In this document: in pieces, positions 18,519 through 29,718 of the stretch
Numbering within the stretch: the stretch's first letter is position 1
How the letters are laid out: each line of letters starts with the position of its first letter
NCBI GenBank assembly: GCA_963749575.1
Contig: CAVVNM010000016.1
Coordinates: 124,001 to 188,000 of the forward strand
Direction: 5' to 3'
Length of the DNA stretch: 64,000 bases
Source of the DNA: JAMXLO01 sp963749575
Lineage (GTDB): Bacteria; Pseudomonadota; Alphaproteobacteria; Acetobacterales; Acetobacteraceae
Notes under the pieces: model-generated
The model's database searches: none
The model's input: only the letters and a program-made list of their open reading frames with translations
What the model was told of the DNA's origin: nothing
Program-made: the position numbers and the translations under genes

Positions 18519-19566
18519 ATGCGGTTCGGACTATTCGGCAGCGCCGCGGCGCGCCGTGGCAGCGGCGAGTTCGACAGCGCCGAGGGGTTTCGCGACTTCA
18601 TCGACTACAACGTCGAAGCCGAGGCGCTGGGCTTTCATGGCACCTTCGTCGTGGAACATCATTTCACCGGCTTCGGCCAGGTCTCGGCGACGCTGAACCT
18701 GCTGACCTGGCTCGGCGCGCGCACGCATAGGTTGCGGCTCGGCACCGCGGTGATCGTGCTGCCCTGGCACAATCCGGTTCTGCTGGCCGAACAGGCAGCG
18801 ACGCTGGACCTGCTGTCGGGAGGACGGCTGGATTTCGGCATCGGCAAAGGCTACCGCTACAATGAATTCGCCGGCTTCGATGTGCCGATGGAGGAGGCCG
18901 ATGCGCGGTTCGAAGAGTCGATCGAGGTCCTGCTGAAGGCGTGGACATCGGAGCAACGGTTCTCGCATCACGGCAAGTACTGGCGGTTCAACGATATCGT
19001 CGTCGAGCCGCCCTCGGCGCGGAAGCCGCATCCGCAGATCTGGATGGGCGCCGGCAGCGAGCGCTCGATCCGCAACGTTGCCGAGCGCGGCTTCAATCTG
19101 CTGCTCGGGCAATACGCCTCGCCGGACGATGTGGCGCAGAGCATCGCGTGGTTCAGGGCCGCGGTCGAGGCGAGCGGCCGGCGTTACGATCCGATGCAGG
19201 TCGGCGTCACGCGCGCCTTCTTCGTCACCGACAGCGCGGCGGAACGCGACGCGGCGCTGGACCGCAGACTGCAGAACCGGATGCGGCAGTTGAAGCTTGC
19301 GACGCGCCCGGATGGCACGGTGCATGGCGGACCCGACCGCGCCACCGGCGATCCGCACGCGGTCAACGTCAACAGCGCGATCTACGGCAATCCGGACGAG
19401 ATCGCCGGCAAGCTTGAAGCATTGCGGCGACGTCGGGGTCGGCTATGTGCTGATCAACGGCGGCGGCTCGGGCGGCGGCGAACGAGGGCGCCAGAGCATG
19501 CGCCGATTTGCCCGCGAGGTGATGCCGTTGTTCGCCGATCAGGCTGCGGCGCAGGCGGCTGAATGA
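18519..19566 (+). CDS. LLM-class flavin-dependent oxidoreductase (C-terminal frameshift)
   Basis: 348 aa after removal of one extra base near 19427; the corrected tail reads EALRDVGVGYVLINGGGSGG. Luciferase-like barrel: MRFGLFGSAAARRGSG, FHGTFVVEHHFTGFG, RLRLGTAVIVLPWHNPV, and DLLSGGRLDFGIGKGYR, the flavin-phosphate region. It is a different subgroup from the divergent neighbour (about one quarter identical by eye). Convergent with the fused permease gene, 9 bases apart. Confidence 0.85.
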
Positions 19567-19575
19567 GGGACCTGA

Positions 19576-21321
19576 TCAGGCGCGGCCGCGCTGTCGCGGG
19601 TCGAGCACCAGACTGAGCCGGTCGCCGACCAGATTCACCGCCATTACCGTGAGGAACAGCGCGAGCCCCGGGAAGATCATCGTCCACGGCGCGTAGCGGA
19701 CATATTCGCGACCGGCGTTCAGCATGGCGCCCCACTCCGGCGTCGGCGGCTGCGCCCCAAGTCCCAGGAACGACAGCGTCGCAGTGAACAGCACCGCGCT
19801 GCCGAGATCGAGCGTGGTGATCACGATCAGAATGGGAGCAAGATTGGGCAGCAGGTGGCGCAGCACGATGCGCATACGGCCGGCGCCGACCGATCGTGCG
19901 GCTTCGACGAAGTCGCGTGCGGCCAGCGTCAATGTGGCGGCCCGCGTGATGCGGGCGAAGCGTGGAATGCCCGAGATGCCGACGGCCAGGGCCGCATTCC
20001 ACAGTCCGACACCGAGTACCGCCACGATCAGGATGGCGAGGATGATCGGCGGAAAGCACAGCATGGCATCGATAAGCCGCGCTCCGATCGCATCGACCCG
20101 GCCGCCGCCATAAGCGATGGTGACACCCAGCAGGGCGCCGAACACCAGGCTGATCGCAACCGTCGAAATGCCCATGGCCAGCGAGAAGCGGGCGCCATAC
20201 ATGACGCGACTCAGGAGGTCCCGTCCGAACAGATCGCAGCCGAACCAGTGTTCGGCAGACATCGGAGCAAGGCGCCGGCACTGGCTGGTGGCGTTCCAGT
20301 CATATGGAGCCAATAACGGCGCCAACGCCGCCAATGCCAGGATGGCAACGAGCACCAGACTGCCTGCGACGGCACCCGGCGCCCCGAGCATCCGCGCGAT
20401 GCGGGTCACGCCGTGCATCCGCGGATCGATAATGCCGTAGGCGATGTCGATCAACAGATTGATCAGCACATAGGCAGCGGTGGTGAGCACGACGACCCCC
20501 TGCACGACCGGGAAGTCCTTCTCCAGAACCGCAAGCACGAGCAGACGCCCGATGCCGGGACGCGCGAACACCGTTTCGGTGACAACGGCGCCGCCGATCA
20601 ACAGCGCGAACTGGATGCCGAGCAGGGTCAGCGGCGGAATGATGGCGTTGCGCATCGCGTGCTTGGCGACGACACGCACGGCGGTGAGACCCTTGGCGTA
20701 TGCGGTGCGGATATAATCCTGCGCCATCACCTCGATGATGCTGTTGCGTACCAGACGCGCGAGGCCTCCGGCGAGAAACAGGCCAAGCGTGATGCTCGGC
20801 AAGATCAGCGCCTCCAGCCCAGTGCCGAGTACCGGCACCCAGCCCAGTTCGGTGGCGAAGACCTGGATCAGGATCATCCCGATCCAGAAACTCGGCAGCG
20901 ACAGCCCGGCAAGAGCGAGCGTCATGCAGATGGTATCGATCCAGCCGTTGGGCCGAAGGCCGGCAACGATGCCGAGTGCGCCGCCCAGCAGCACGCCGAT
21001 CAGGAAGCCGCCGACGGCGAGCTGCAACGTATAGGGGAACTCGGCGGCGATCAGCTTGGTCACGGGCTGGCGGCTGCGGAAGCTGTCGCCGAAATCGCCG
21101 CGTGCGGCGCTGGCGAGGAAGCTGACGTATTGCACGATGAATGGCCGGTCGAGACCGAGTTTGGCGCGCGCCGCATCCATCGCCTGATCGCTGATCGGCG
21201 TTCCCTGCAACATCAGCAGCACCGGATCGCCGGGGGCGAGCCGCATGGCGCCGAAGACGACGGTCCAGGTGATCAGCAGTGTCACGATGGCGCTGAGCAG
21301 GCGGCCCGGAATGCTCTGCAT
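19576..21321 (-). CDS. Fused DppB-DppC-type ABC transporter permease
   Basis: 581 aa, one open frame. Residues 1-310 are a complete DppB-type permease: LAPGDPVLLMLQGTPIS, the long periplasmic loop, and the EAA-like loop AYAKGLTAVRVVAKHAMRNA. Residues about 320-580 are a complete DppC-type permease with LAPYDW, HWFGCDLFGRDLLSRVMYG, EAARSVGAGRMRIVLRHLLP, and the end VNLVGDRLSLVLDPRQRG. The two halves are normally separate genes, as in the second transporter in this window. The junction (IIDPRMHGVTRIARMLGAPG) shows no stop or start. ATG 21321 is chosen because it begins the hydrophobic first helix. It diverges from a solute-binding protein gene 110 bases away. No ATPase genes adjoin it. Confidence 0.88.
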   Translation of the reverse strand: MQSIPGRLLSAIVTLLITWTVVFGAMRLAPGDPVLLMLQGTPISDQAMDAARAKLGLDRPFIVQYVSFLASAARGDFGDSFRSRQPVTKLIAAEFPYTLQLAVGGFLIGVLLGGALGIVAGLRPNGWIDTICMTLALAGLSLPSFWIGMILIQVFATELGWVPVLGTGLEALILPSITLGLFLAGGLARLVRNSIIEVMAQDYIRTAYAKGLTAVRVVAKHAMRNAIIPPLTLLGIQFALLIGGAVVTETVFARPGIGRLLVLAVLEKDFPVVQGVVVLTTAAYVLINLLIDIAYGIIDPRMHGVTRIARMLGAPGAVAGSLVLVAILALAALAPLLAPYDWNATSQCRRLAPMSAEHWFGCDLFGRDLLSRVMYGARFSLAMGISTVAISLVFGALLGVTIAYGGGRVDAIGARLIDAMLCFPPIILAILIVAVLGVGLWNAALAVGISGIPRFARITRAATLTLAARDFVEAARSVGAGRMRIVLRHLLPNLAPILIVITTLDLGSAVLFTATLSFLGLGAQPPTPEWGAMLNAGREYVRYAPWTMIFPGLALFLTVMAVNLVGDRLSLVLDPRQRGRA

Positions 21322-21430
21322 CGGCGAACAATAGGGATGTCGGATGTCCGCACAAGCGCCCTGCGGCGATTGCGCGACGACCAGCAGGCACCGCACAGTG
21401 CGCGACAGTCGGACACATGTGGAGGCGGCT

Positions 21431-23048
21431 ATGGCCGGACGCGGACCTTCGGGCGTGACACGTCGCGCGGTTGTCGGCGGCGTGCTCGCCGCGCCGATGA
21501 TCGCCCGGAACGCTGCCGCGCAATCGGGCAGCGGGCTTACGGTGACCTGGGGCGAGGACGATGCGACGCCGCGCACCTACGATCCGCGGGTCACCAGCTC
21601 GCGCCATGAATATCAGGTGATCGCGCAGATCTTCGATACGCTGATCGCCAGCGACGGGTCGAACAAGCTGTTTCCTGGCCTGGCGACGGCGTGGGATGTC
21701 GCGCCGGACGGCAAGAGCGTGACGCTCAAGTTGCGCAGCGATGTCGGCTTCCACGACGGCACGCCGTTCGATGCCGAGGCGGTGAAATTCACCTTCGACA
21801 CCATCGCCGATCCGAAGACCGCGAGCGAAGGCGCGGTGACCCAGCTCGGCCCCTATGCCGGCACCGAGGTGATCGATCCGCATACGGCGCGGGTGACCTA
21901 TTCGCAGCCGTTCGGGGCCGCGCTCGCGAGCTACGCCGAGGGCACGCTTGCGCCGGTGTCGCCCACCGCGGTGAAGCGCCTGGGCAATCAGGCGCTTCGC
22001 CCGCGCGCCGGTGGGCGCCGGGCCGTTCCGGTTCGTCTCCTGGGAGGAGGGGCGACAGGTCGTGCTGGAGCGGTTCGACAAATACAACTGGGCGCCGCCC
22101 TACAATGCAAACACCGGGCCGTCCCGCGTCCAGCGTGTCATCACCAGGTTCATTCCGGATGCCTCGACACGCGTGGCCGCACTGGAGGCGGGCGAGATCG
22201 ACATTTCCGATGCAACGCCGATCCTGGACATGAAGCGGTTCAACGATGCGCGCGGCTATCACACCATGATCGGCAACGCGGCCGGCATTCCGTTCGGCCT
22301 GGAACTCAATGGCAGCCACGGGATTTTCGCCGATGTTCGCGTTCGTCGTGCGCTCGCCATGGCGGTGGACCGCAAGGCGCTCAGCGAAAATCTGTTCTTC
22401 GGCCTGATCGATCCGGCCTATGGGCCGCTGTCGAAGGACACGCCGGGTTATTGGGCGGGCACGGAGGAGCTGTACAAGCCGGATCCGAAGGCCGCGATGG
22501 CGCTGCTGGATCAGGCCGGTTGGAAGCCCGGGCCGGATGGCGTGCGCATGAAGGACGGTCAGCGGTTGAGCGGCTTCTACGGTGCGCCGCCGCCGCTCGA
22601 ACCCGATACCGCGGTAGAACTCCAGGCAGTTGCCCGACGCGTCGGCTTCGACCTCAAGGTCGAGACGATCACGTTCGCACGGAACCAGGCGCTGGTGTTC
22701 GACAACGCGTTCGACATGCTGCCGGTGCGCTGGATTCAGGCTGATCCGATGTGCCTGGAGAACCTGTTCTCGAGCGGCAACATCCCGAGCCCCGGCCGCT
22801 ACAGATACAACTGGATGCAGCTCAACGATCCCAAGCTGGACGCGTTGTTCGTCGCGGGCCGCGCGGTGACGGACCCCGAGAAGCGCGCCGCGGTCTATGC
22901 CGAAGCGCAGAAGATCATCATGGACAGCGCGCTGTGGTTCCCGGTGCACAACCAGGTGCAGACCATCGCCTATCGCGCGGAGAAGCAGGGCTACCACTTC
23001 GCCCGCGCCAGTTGGGTGGCACTGTTCTACGACGTGACGAAGACCTGA
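21431..23048 (+). CDS. ABC transporter substrate-binding protein, family 5 (one frameshift)
   Basis: 538 aa after removing one base near 22000 (restores ARAPVGAGPFRFVSW). ATG 21431 sits behind GGAGGCGGCT. The N-terminus TRRAVVGGVLAAPMIARNAA has twin arginines and a Tat-like signal. SBP_bac_5 features: YQVIAQIFDTL, LATAWDVAPDGKSVTLKLR, DVGFHDGTPFDAEAVKFTFD, VRRALAMAVDRKAL, and DPKAAMALLDQAGWKPGPDG. The family binds di- or oligopeptides, nickel complexes, opines or glutathione. It is divergent from the fused permease, which is its likely partner, and is followed six bases later by the dimethylformamidase-like gene. Confidence 0.88.
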
Positions 23049-23053
23049 CCGCG

Positions 23054-25234
23054 ATGCATGCACTGACCGGGTACGCCGATCGCTGGAGCGTCAAACAAGG
23101 CGAGACCATTCGGTTCATGGTCTCAAGCGCCGGCGGCGGTGATTTCGCACTGCGCTTTGTCCGCCACGTTTGCGCCGATCCCAATCCGGCCGGGCCGGGA
23201 TATGCCGAAATCCCGATGCCGAGCGCGATCGACGGCACGCGTGCGGGCAAGGAACAGCCTGCCTATCTCGGCAGCTTCGGCCATGTTGCGTCGCTGCCGG
23301 TCGATCTGCGCGGCGGCGTGTGCCTGTCGGCGACGATCTGGCCGACCACGCCGGGCAAGGGCCGACAAGGCCTGATCGCGCTGCGCATCGACGACTGGAC
23401 GTTCGCTCTCGGCATCGGCCCAGGCGGCGGCGCAATGGCGGAAGTTACCGGTCCCGATGGCGCACGCGTGCGCGCGGAAGTTCCGCGCAAGCTGCTGGAA
23501 CGGCGATGGTACGATGTGACGGCCTCGCTCGATAGCGACGGCACCGTCACGGTGAAGCAGACGCCGCGCGCCCTGCTCGGCGATGCCGGCGAGGCCACGA
23601 CGAAAGGCGCGCGGCCGCCTGCCGGTGCGCCGGAGATCTTCCTCGCCGCATTGCCGCCCGACGGCGTCGGCCCGGCCAGCTCCCACTACAACGGCAAGCT
23701 CGAACGCCCGGCCGTCCATCGTCCGGCGCCGTCGAACGCCACGCTGGCGGCGTGGGATTTCTCGATCGGTATGCAGACCCAGTCCGCCACCGATACGGGT
23801 CCGCACGCGGCCCATGCCCGCCTCATCAATCTGCCCACACGCGCGATGACGGGATCGAACTGGACCGGCGCTGTGCACGACTGGAAGGCTGCCCCGGACC
23901 AATACGGCGCCATCCATTTCCACGATGACGACCAGGGTCCGCTCGGCTGGGCCGAAAGCGCCTGCCTCGACGTCCCGACGGACTGGCCGAGCGGCTTCTA
24001 TGCCGCCCATATCAGCCAACGATGCAGGCGAGGACTACATCCCTTTCATCGTGCGGCCGCGGCAGCCGCAGTGCGGACGTGGCGCTGCTGGTGCCGACGT
24101 TCAGCTACCAGGTCTACGGCTGCTATGTCCGTCCTGGCCGCGGCGCCGAAATCGCCGAACGCGCCGCCGCGTGGGGGGCGCTGCGCGAGACGCCCGACAT
24201 GAACCCGCAATTCGGGCTGTCCTGCTACAATCATCACAGCGACGGCTCCGGCGTGTCGCTGGTCACGCAATTCCGCCCGATGCTGGATACGCGACCGCGG
24301 CAGTTCGCGCTGATGGATCCGATCGAGGGCGGATCGGGCACGGCGCGCTGGGTGGCCGACAACTATATCGACCAGTTCCTGTCCACCATCGATGTGGCGC
24401 ACGACGTCATCACCGATCACGACCTGCACGCCGAAGGTGTCGCTGCGCTGGCGCCGTATCGCGTCGTCATCGCGGCGCAGCATCCGGAGTACCACTCCGA
24501 GCGCATGATGCAGGCGTTCGAGGATTTTCTCGGCCAGGGCGGACGCCTGATGTATCTCGGTGGCAACGGTTTCTACTGGCGCGCCGAACCGTCGGAGGAT
24601 CAACCGGACACGCTGGAGGTTCGCCGAGCCGAGGGCGGCATCCGGGTGTGGGAGACGATGCCCGGTGAGAGCTACCACGCGTTCGGCGGCGGCTACGGCG
24701 GGCTATGGCGGCGCATCGGCCGGTCGAGCCACCGCCTTGTCGGCATCGGCTTCTCGACCCAGGGACGCCATCTCGGCTTTCCTTATCGTTTCGTCGATCG
24801 GCATCGACGACCCGCGCGTGGCATTCATGACCACGGGGCTCGACGCGCGCGCCGGCACAGTGTTCGGCGATGCCGGCTACATGGGCGGCGGCGCGGCCGG
24901 GTTCGAACTCGACAGCGTGAACCCCAAATATGGCACTCCGCCGCACGCACTGGTCGTTGCCAAGGGCATCGTCATTCATCCCGACTACGGCTGGGTGAAC
25001 GAGGACATGCTGGTGCATCGCCACCCGCTGCCGCAATAGGACTGGTCCTGCGCCGACATGACATTCTTCGAGACCGCGGCTGGCGGCGCGGTGTTTTCGG
25101 TCGGCTCGATGACCTATGCGGGCAGCCTGATGATCGACGGCGGCAACAGCCCACTCGGCAGGCTCACCGCGAATGTCGTCCGCCGCTTCGCCGACCCCGC
25201 GCCGTTCATGTTGCCGGCAGCACTGACGCAATGA
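23054..25234 (+). pseudogene. N,N-dimethylformamidase large-subunit-like protein (three frameshifts and an in-frame TAG)
   Basis: About 726 codons. The N-terminal half (MHALTGYADRWSVKQGETIR) is a beta-sandwich, lectin-like region with the inserted motif VSSAGGGDFALRFVR. The C-terminal half, about residue 310 on, matches the dimethylformamidase beta-subunit C-terminal domain: VALLVPTFSYQVYG, DVITDHDLHAEG, RVVIAAQHPEYHSERMMQAF, GRLMYLGGNGFYWR, and the end DMTFFETAAGGAVFSVGS. In true dimethylformamidase this domain carries the metal-dependent amide hydrolase site. One-base insertions are inferred near 24014, 24063 and 24800, and an amber codon interrupts the frame at 25037-25039 while homologous sequence continues to the TGA at 25232. 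The gene sits between two substrate-binding-protein genes, consistent with hydrolysis of an imported amide. No small-subunit gene is seen. Confidence 0.75.
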
Positions 25235-25323
25235 TGGTCGACCGCGCCCTTGGCCGCGCTTTCGTGTCTTATCGACCTCTGGCATGCTTGGACCAGCAAC
25301 CAACGAACCGGGAGGACTGGTGA

Positions 25324-26883
25324 ATGCCGCCATCCAAAGAGGGCCAGCCCCTCGCAGTGCAGCGCCGCGCGCTCATGCTGGGGAGCGCCGCCGGCATCAT
25401 GCTGCCGACCTGGCGCGCACAGGCACAGACCGCCAGCGTGTTGAACATCGCGACCAGCGGAGATCCCGGACCGCTCGATCCCACCCCGGTCACCTCGGAT
25501 CTGCTGTCGGAGATCACCCAGCTGTTCTACGAGACGTTGTATATCTTCGGCCCCGATTTCAGCATTGCGCCGTTGCTCGCGGCCGAATTGCCCGAGATCA
25601 GCGATGGCGGAAAGCGCTACGTGATCAAATTGCGCAGCGGCGTCCCGTACCACGACGGCACCACCATGACCGCGGACGATGTGGTGGCCTCCCTGCAACG
25701 ATGGGGACGGCTGTCGCCACGCGGACGAACGCCCTGGGCGTTCCTGGATTCGATTTCGGCGAAGGATCCGACAACGGTCGAGATCGTGCTGAAGCAGCCG
25801 TATTCGCCGCTGCTCAATCTGCTGGCGTTCCCCAACGGTTCGCCGCAGATCATGCCGAAGCGCGTTGCCACCGCACCCGATCCGCTCAAGGATTTCACCG
25901 GCACCGGGCCGTTCAAGCTGATCGAGTATAAGCCCGACACCTGGGTGCGTGTCGGCAAATTCCCGCAGTATGTTTCCCCGCCGGGACCGGCGAACGGATA
26001 TGTCGGTCGACGCGAGGCGCTGGTCGACGAAATTCGCTTCCTCCCCTCGCCGAACCCGACCACGCGCGCGGATGGTCTGCTGGCAGGACAATATCACTGG
26101 GCGGACAACCTGACGCCGGAAAGCTACGCCCGCATCCACGGCAAGCCGGATGTGACGCCCGGCGTGCTGACGGCGGCGCTCTGGGTGCTGTTCATCATGA
26201 ACACCAAGAAGGGCGTAATGAGCAATGTGCTGCTGCGCCGCGCCGCGCAGGCAGCGATCAACTGCTCGGACGCATTGGCGGCGGCGTTCGGCGACAAGGC
26301 GTTGTGGACCCTGCAAGGATCGATCTATCCCGAGGGTACCGCATGGTTCGATCCCGCAGCGCCAGGCTACAATCAGGGCAATCCGGACAAGGCGGCATCA
26401 CTGCTGAAGCAGGCCGGCTACAACGGCGAGCCGATCCGCGTCCTGACCAGCGTGCAGTACGACTACCAGTACAAGACCGCGCAGGTGATCGAGGCCAACC
26501 TGACCGAGGCCGGCTTCAAGATCGACCTCGTGGTCACCGACTGGGCTACGATCCTGCAACGCCGGCAGAACCCCGACCAATGGGAGGCGTTCGTGACCGG
26601 ACATGGCGTGGTGCCGGAGCCATCCTCGATCACCATCTTCAACCCGAGCTATCCAGGCTGGTGGGATACGCCGGAGAAGCACGCTCTGCTCGACGCGTTC
26701 ACCACCGAGAGCGAGCCTGCGAAGCGCGTGCCGCTATGGCACAAGCTGCAGGCGCAGTTCTATATCGACGCACCGACCGTGAAGATCGGTGCCGGATACA
26801 CGACGTTCGGCGCCAGCAAGAAGATGTCCGGCTATTATCCCGGTATCTGGCCAGCCTTCTGGAACACCGGGCTGTCCGCCTGA
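25324..26883 (+). CDS. ABC transporter substrate-binding protein, family 5
   Basis: 519 aa, intact. GGGAGG lies just upstream of the ATG. The signal region AVQRRALMLGSAAGIMLPTW has twin arginines, and processing is expected near AQAQTAS. Family features: LDPTPVTSDLLSEITQLFYE, LRSGVPYHDGTTMTADDVVA, FTGTGPFKLIEYKPD, LLRRAAQAAINCSDA, and DKAASLLKQAGYNGEP. First gene of a tightly packed dpp-type operon (SBP, B, C, D, F). Its sequence differs clearly from the SBP at 21431, so the two likely bind different ligands. Confidence 0.9.
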   Translation: MPPSKEGQPLAVQRRALMLGSAAGIMLPTWRAQAQTASVLNIATSGDPGPLDPTPVTSDLLSEITQLFYETLYIFGPDFSIAPLLAAELPEISDGGKRYVIKLRSGVPYHDGTTMTADDVVASLQRWGRLSPRGRTPWAFLDSISAKDPTTVEIVLKQPYSPLLNLLAFPNGSPQIMPKRVATAPDPLKDFTGTGPFKLIEYKPDTWVRVGKFPQYVSPPGPANGYVGRREALVDEIRFLPSPNPTTRADGLLAGQYHWADNLTPESYARIHGKPDVTPGVLTAALWVLFIMNTKKGVMSNVLLRRAAQAAINCSDALAAAFGDKALWTLQGSIYPEGTAWFDPAAPGYNQGNPDKAASLLKQAGYNGEPIRVLTSVQYDYQYKTAQVIEANLTEAGFKIDLVVTDWATILQRRQNPDQWEAFVTGHGVVPEPSSITIFNPSYPGWWDTPEKHALLDAFTTESEPAKRVPLWHKLQAQFYIDAPTVKIGAGYTTFGASKKMSGYYPGIWPAFWNTGLSA

Positions 26884-26904
26884 GCCGATAGTCGGAGCCG
26901 GCGC

Positions 26905-27845
26905 ATGACTCGCTACCTGTTGCGCCGGCTGGCTGGCATGGTCGTCGTGATGTTCCTGGTCGCGACGATCGTGTTCGTGATCGCCCATGTCATTCCCGGA
27001 GACCCGGCCGCGGTCATGCTGGGGCCGTCGGCAACCGCCGAAGACATTGCCGCGCTGCGCAGCCGTCTCGGCCTCGATACATCGATGCCGGTGCAGTACC
27101 TGCAGTTCCTGCACTCGGTGGTCCGCTGCGACTGGGCGAGTCGATCTTCCTCAGTCGCAGCGTGACGCAGGCGCTGGCCGAACGGGCGCCGCTGACGCTG
27201 CAGCTTACCGTGCTGGCCGCGGCACTCGCGACGCTGATCGGCATACCGATCGGCGTGCTGTCGGCGGTGAAGCGCGGCAGCATGGCGGATCAGGTGCTGA
27301 CCGCCGCCGCGATGGCCGGCGCCAGCCTGCCCAGCTTCTGGATCGGATTGACCCTGATCGAATACCTGGCGGTACGGCTGCACCTGTTGCCGGTCGCCGG
27401 CTACGGACCACCTGATGCCGGAATGCTCGAACGGCTGACCTATCTGATCATGCCGGCGATCGCGCTAGGCATTCCGAATTCGGCGCTGATCATGCGCTTT
27501 ACCCGCACCAGCATGCTGGACGTGCTGCAGGAGGATTACGTGCGTACCGCGCGCGCCAAGGGACTGGCGCCGGCAACGGTGATCTTCAAGCATGCGTTCC
27601 GCAATGCGCGCACCTCGGTGCTGACCGTGATCGGGCTGACCGTCGCAGGCTTGCTTGGCGGCGCCATCGTCACCGAGACCGTGTTCGCGCTGCCTGGCGT
27701 CGGCAATCTCGTCGTCTCCGCAGTGTTGCGGCGGGACTACCCGGTGATCCAGGGTGCGCTGCTGGTGATCTCCGGCGTCTATGTGCTGATCAATCTCGGC
27801 ATCGACATCCTGTATGCCGTGCTCGATCCGCGGGTGCGGTACTGA
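26905..27845 (+). CDS. DppB-type ABC transporter permease (one frameshift)
   Basis: 313 aa once a missing base near 27137 is restored (VVRGDLGESIFLSRSVTQAL-type sequence). Start MTRYLLRRLAGMVVVMFLVA with the usual first helix, IPGDPAAVMLGPSAT in the periplasmic loop, the EAA loop ARAKGLAPATVIFKHAFRNA, and the end DILYAVLDPRVRY. It forms the membrane channel with the next gene. It lies 21 bases after the SBP gene and one base before dppC. This is one of only four apparent one-base deletions in the window. Confidence 0.88.
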
Positions 27846-27846
27846 G

Positions 27847-28728
27847 ATGTCCGATATCGCGCTGCCCGCCGCCCGGGTGCGATCGGCCTCGCCGTCGCTG
27901 CTGTTGCTGCGTCGCCTGGTGCGGCGGCGGTTGGTGCTGATCAGCCTGTTCATCCTGCTGATCATGCTGGTGGCCGCGATCGGCGCGCCGTGGCTGGCGC
28001 CCTATTCGCCGCGCAAGATGGACATCGCGCACCGGTTGGCGTCGCCCTCGGCCGCGCACTGGTTCGGCACCGACGAGTTCGGCCGCGACGTCCTGACGCG
28101 CTGCATGTACGGTGCACAGCTTTCGCTCACCGTTGGGTTCCTGGTGGTGATCGCGTCGCTGACCTGCGGAACGGTGCTGGGCGTGGTGTCCGGCTATGTG
28201 CGCCAGCTCGACGGGCTGCTGATGCGCATCACCGATGCGTTGATGGCATTCCCCGACATCCTGCTGGCGATCGCCCTGATGGCGGCGCTGGGTGCCTCGC
28301 TGACCGACGTGGTGATCGCGCTTGGCACCGTCTATACACCGCGCGTCGCCCGCGTCGCCCGCGGCGCGACCCTGGTGCTGCGCGAGTTGCAGTTCATCGA
28401 GGCAGCGGAGGCGCTGGGCGCCAGCGACAAGCGCGTCATCGTTGTGCACCTGCTGCCGAACCTGCTGTCGCCGCTGCTGGTGCAGGGCACCTTCGTGTTC
28501 GCCTTCTCCATCCTGACCGAGGCGGCGCTGTCCTTCCTGGGTGCCGGCGTGCCGCCGACCAGCCCGACCTGGGGCAACATGATTGCGTCGGCACAGGAGT
28601 ATATGCAGAACGCCGCCTGGCTGATTCTTGCACCTGGGCTCTGCATTGTCTTGACGGTGCTCGCCCTCCAGGCGGTAGGCGACGGATTGCGCGACGCGCT
28701 CGATCCAAGGCTGCGCCGGCTGACATGA
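27847..28728 (+). CDS. DppC-type ABC transporter permease
   Basis: 293 aa, intact. MSDIALPAARVRSASPS, then the first helix (LVLISLFILLIMLVAAIGA), APWLAPYSPRKMD, HWFGTDEFGRDVLTRCMYGA, the EAA loop EAAEALGASDKRVIVVHLLP, and the conserved end ALQAVGDGLRDALDPRLR. The stop overlaps the dppD start (ATGA), indicating coupled translation. Confidence 0.92.
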   Translation: MSDIALPAARVRSASPSLLLLRRLVRRRLVLISLFILLIMLVAAIGAPWLAPYSPRKMDIAHRLASPSAAHWFGTDEFGRDVLTRCMYGAQLSLTVGFLVVIASLTCGTVLGVVSGYVRQLDGLLMRITDALMAFPDILLAIALMAALGASLTDVVIALGTVYTPRVARVARGATLVLRELQFIEAAEALGASDKRVIVVHLLPNLLSPLLVQGTFVFAFSILTEAALSFLGAGVPPTSPTWGNMIASAQEYMQNAAWLILAPGLCIVLTVLALQAVGDGLRDALDPRLRRLT

Positions 28729-29718
28729 GCACGCCGCTGCTGCTTGAGGTCGCGGACCTGCAAACCCTGTTCCGTGTCGATGACACTGTCGCGCGCGCGG
28801 TGGATGGCGTCAGCTTCGCGGTCGGCGGCGGGGAGACGCTGGCGATCGTGGGCGAGTCCGGCAGCGGCAAGTCGGTGACCGCGCTGTCCATCATGCGTCT
28901 GGTGCAGGCGCCGCCCGGCGAGATCGCGGCCGGGCGTGTGCTGTTCCGCGGCCGGGACCTGTTGTCGCTGTCCGAACCGGACATGCGGCACGTCCGCGGC
29001 AACGAGATCGGGATGATCTTCCAGGAGCCGATGAGCAGCCTCAACCCGCTGCTGACCGTCGGTGAACAGATCGCCGAGGTGGTGCGTCTACATCAGGGTC
29101 TGGCCAGGACAGCGGCACGGCGCCATGCGATGGACATGCTGGCGCGGGTGAACATCCCCAATCCGGAACTGCGTGCCGCGCGAGTACCCGCACCGGCTTT
29201 CCGGCGGCATGCGCCAGCGGGTGATGATCGCGATGGCGCTGGCCTGTCGTCCGGCGCTGCTGATCGCCGATGAACCCACGACGGCGCTGGACGTGACGAT
29301 CCAGGCGCAGATCCTGCACCTGATCCGCGCGCTGCAGGTGGAGATGGACATGAGCGTGCTATTCATCACCCACAATCTCGGCGTGGTGGCGCAGATCGCC
29401 GATCGGGTGGCGGTGATGTATGCGGGGCGCATCGTCGAGCAGGGCGACGTGGCCACCGTGTTCAGGTCGCCATTGCATCCTTACACGCGCGCCCTGTTGC
29501 GCAGCATCCCGCATGTGCAGGGCGGCGGCCGGGATCCGGCGCGACGGCTGCTGTCGATCCCTGGGCAGGTGCCGAGCCCTGTTGCCTTGCCGCCAGGCTG
29601 CAGCTTTGCGCCGCGCTGCCCACTCGCGGACGACCTGTGTCGCGCCGAGATGCCGCCAATTGCGGAGGTGCTGGCGGGCCACGAGGTGCGCTGTCATCAC
29701 TGGGCGGCGCGCGCATGA
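28725..29718 (+). CDS. DppD-type ABC transporter ATP-binding protein (one frameshift)
   Basis: 330 aa after removing one base near 29180 (restores PELRAREYPHRLSGGMRQR). Walker A GESGSGKS, Q-loop FQEPMSSLNP, ABC signature LSGGMRQR, Walker B LLIADEPTTALD and switch His in ITHNLG. The C-terminal oligopeptide-transporter extension is present: HPYTRALLRSIP, then CSFAPRCPLADDLCRAEMP with cysteines that bind an iron-sulfur cluster in some homologues. It energises the DppB/C channel with DppF. ATGA overlaps at both ends. Confidence 0.88.

Noticed and set aside
24014..24800. Programmed frameshifting in the dimethylformamidase-like gene
   Set aside because: Three separate shifts in the same direction with no slippery heptamer at any of them, matching the window-wide insertion pattern instead.
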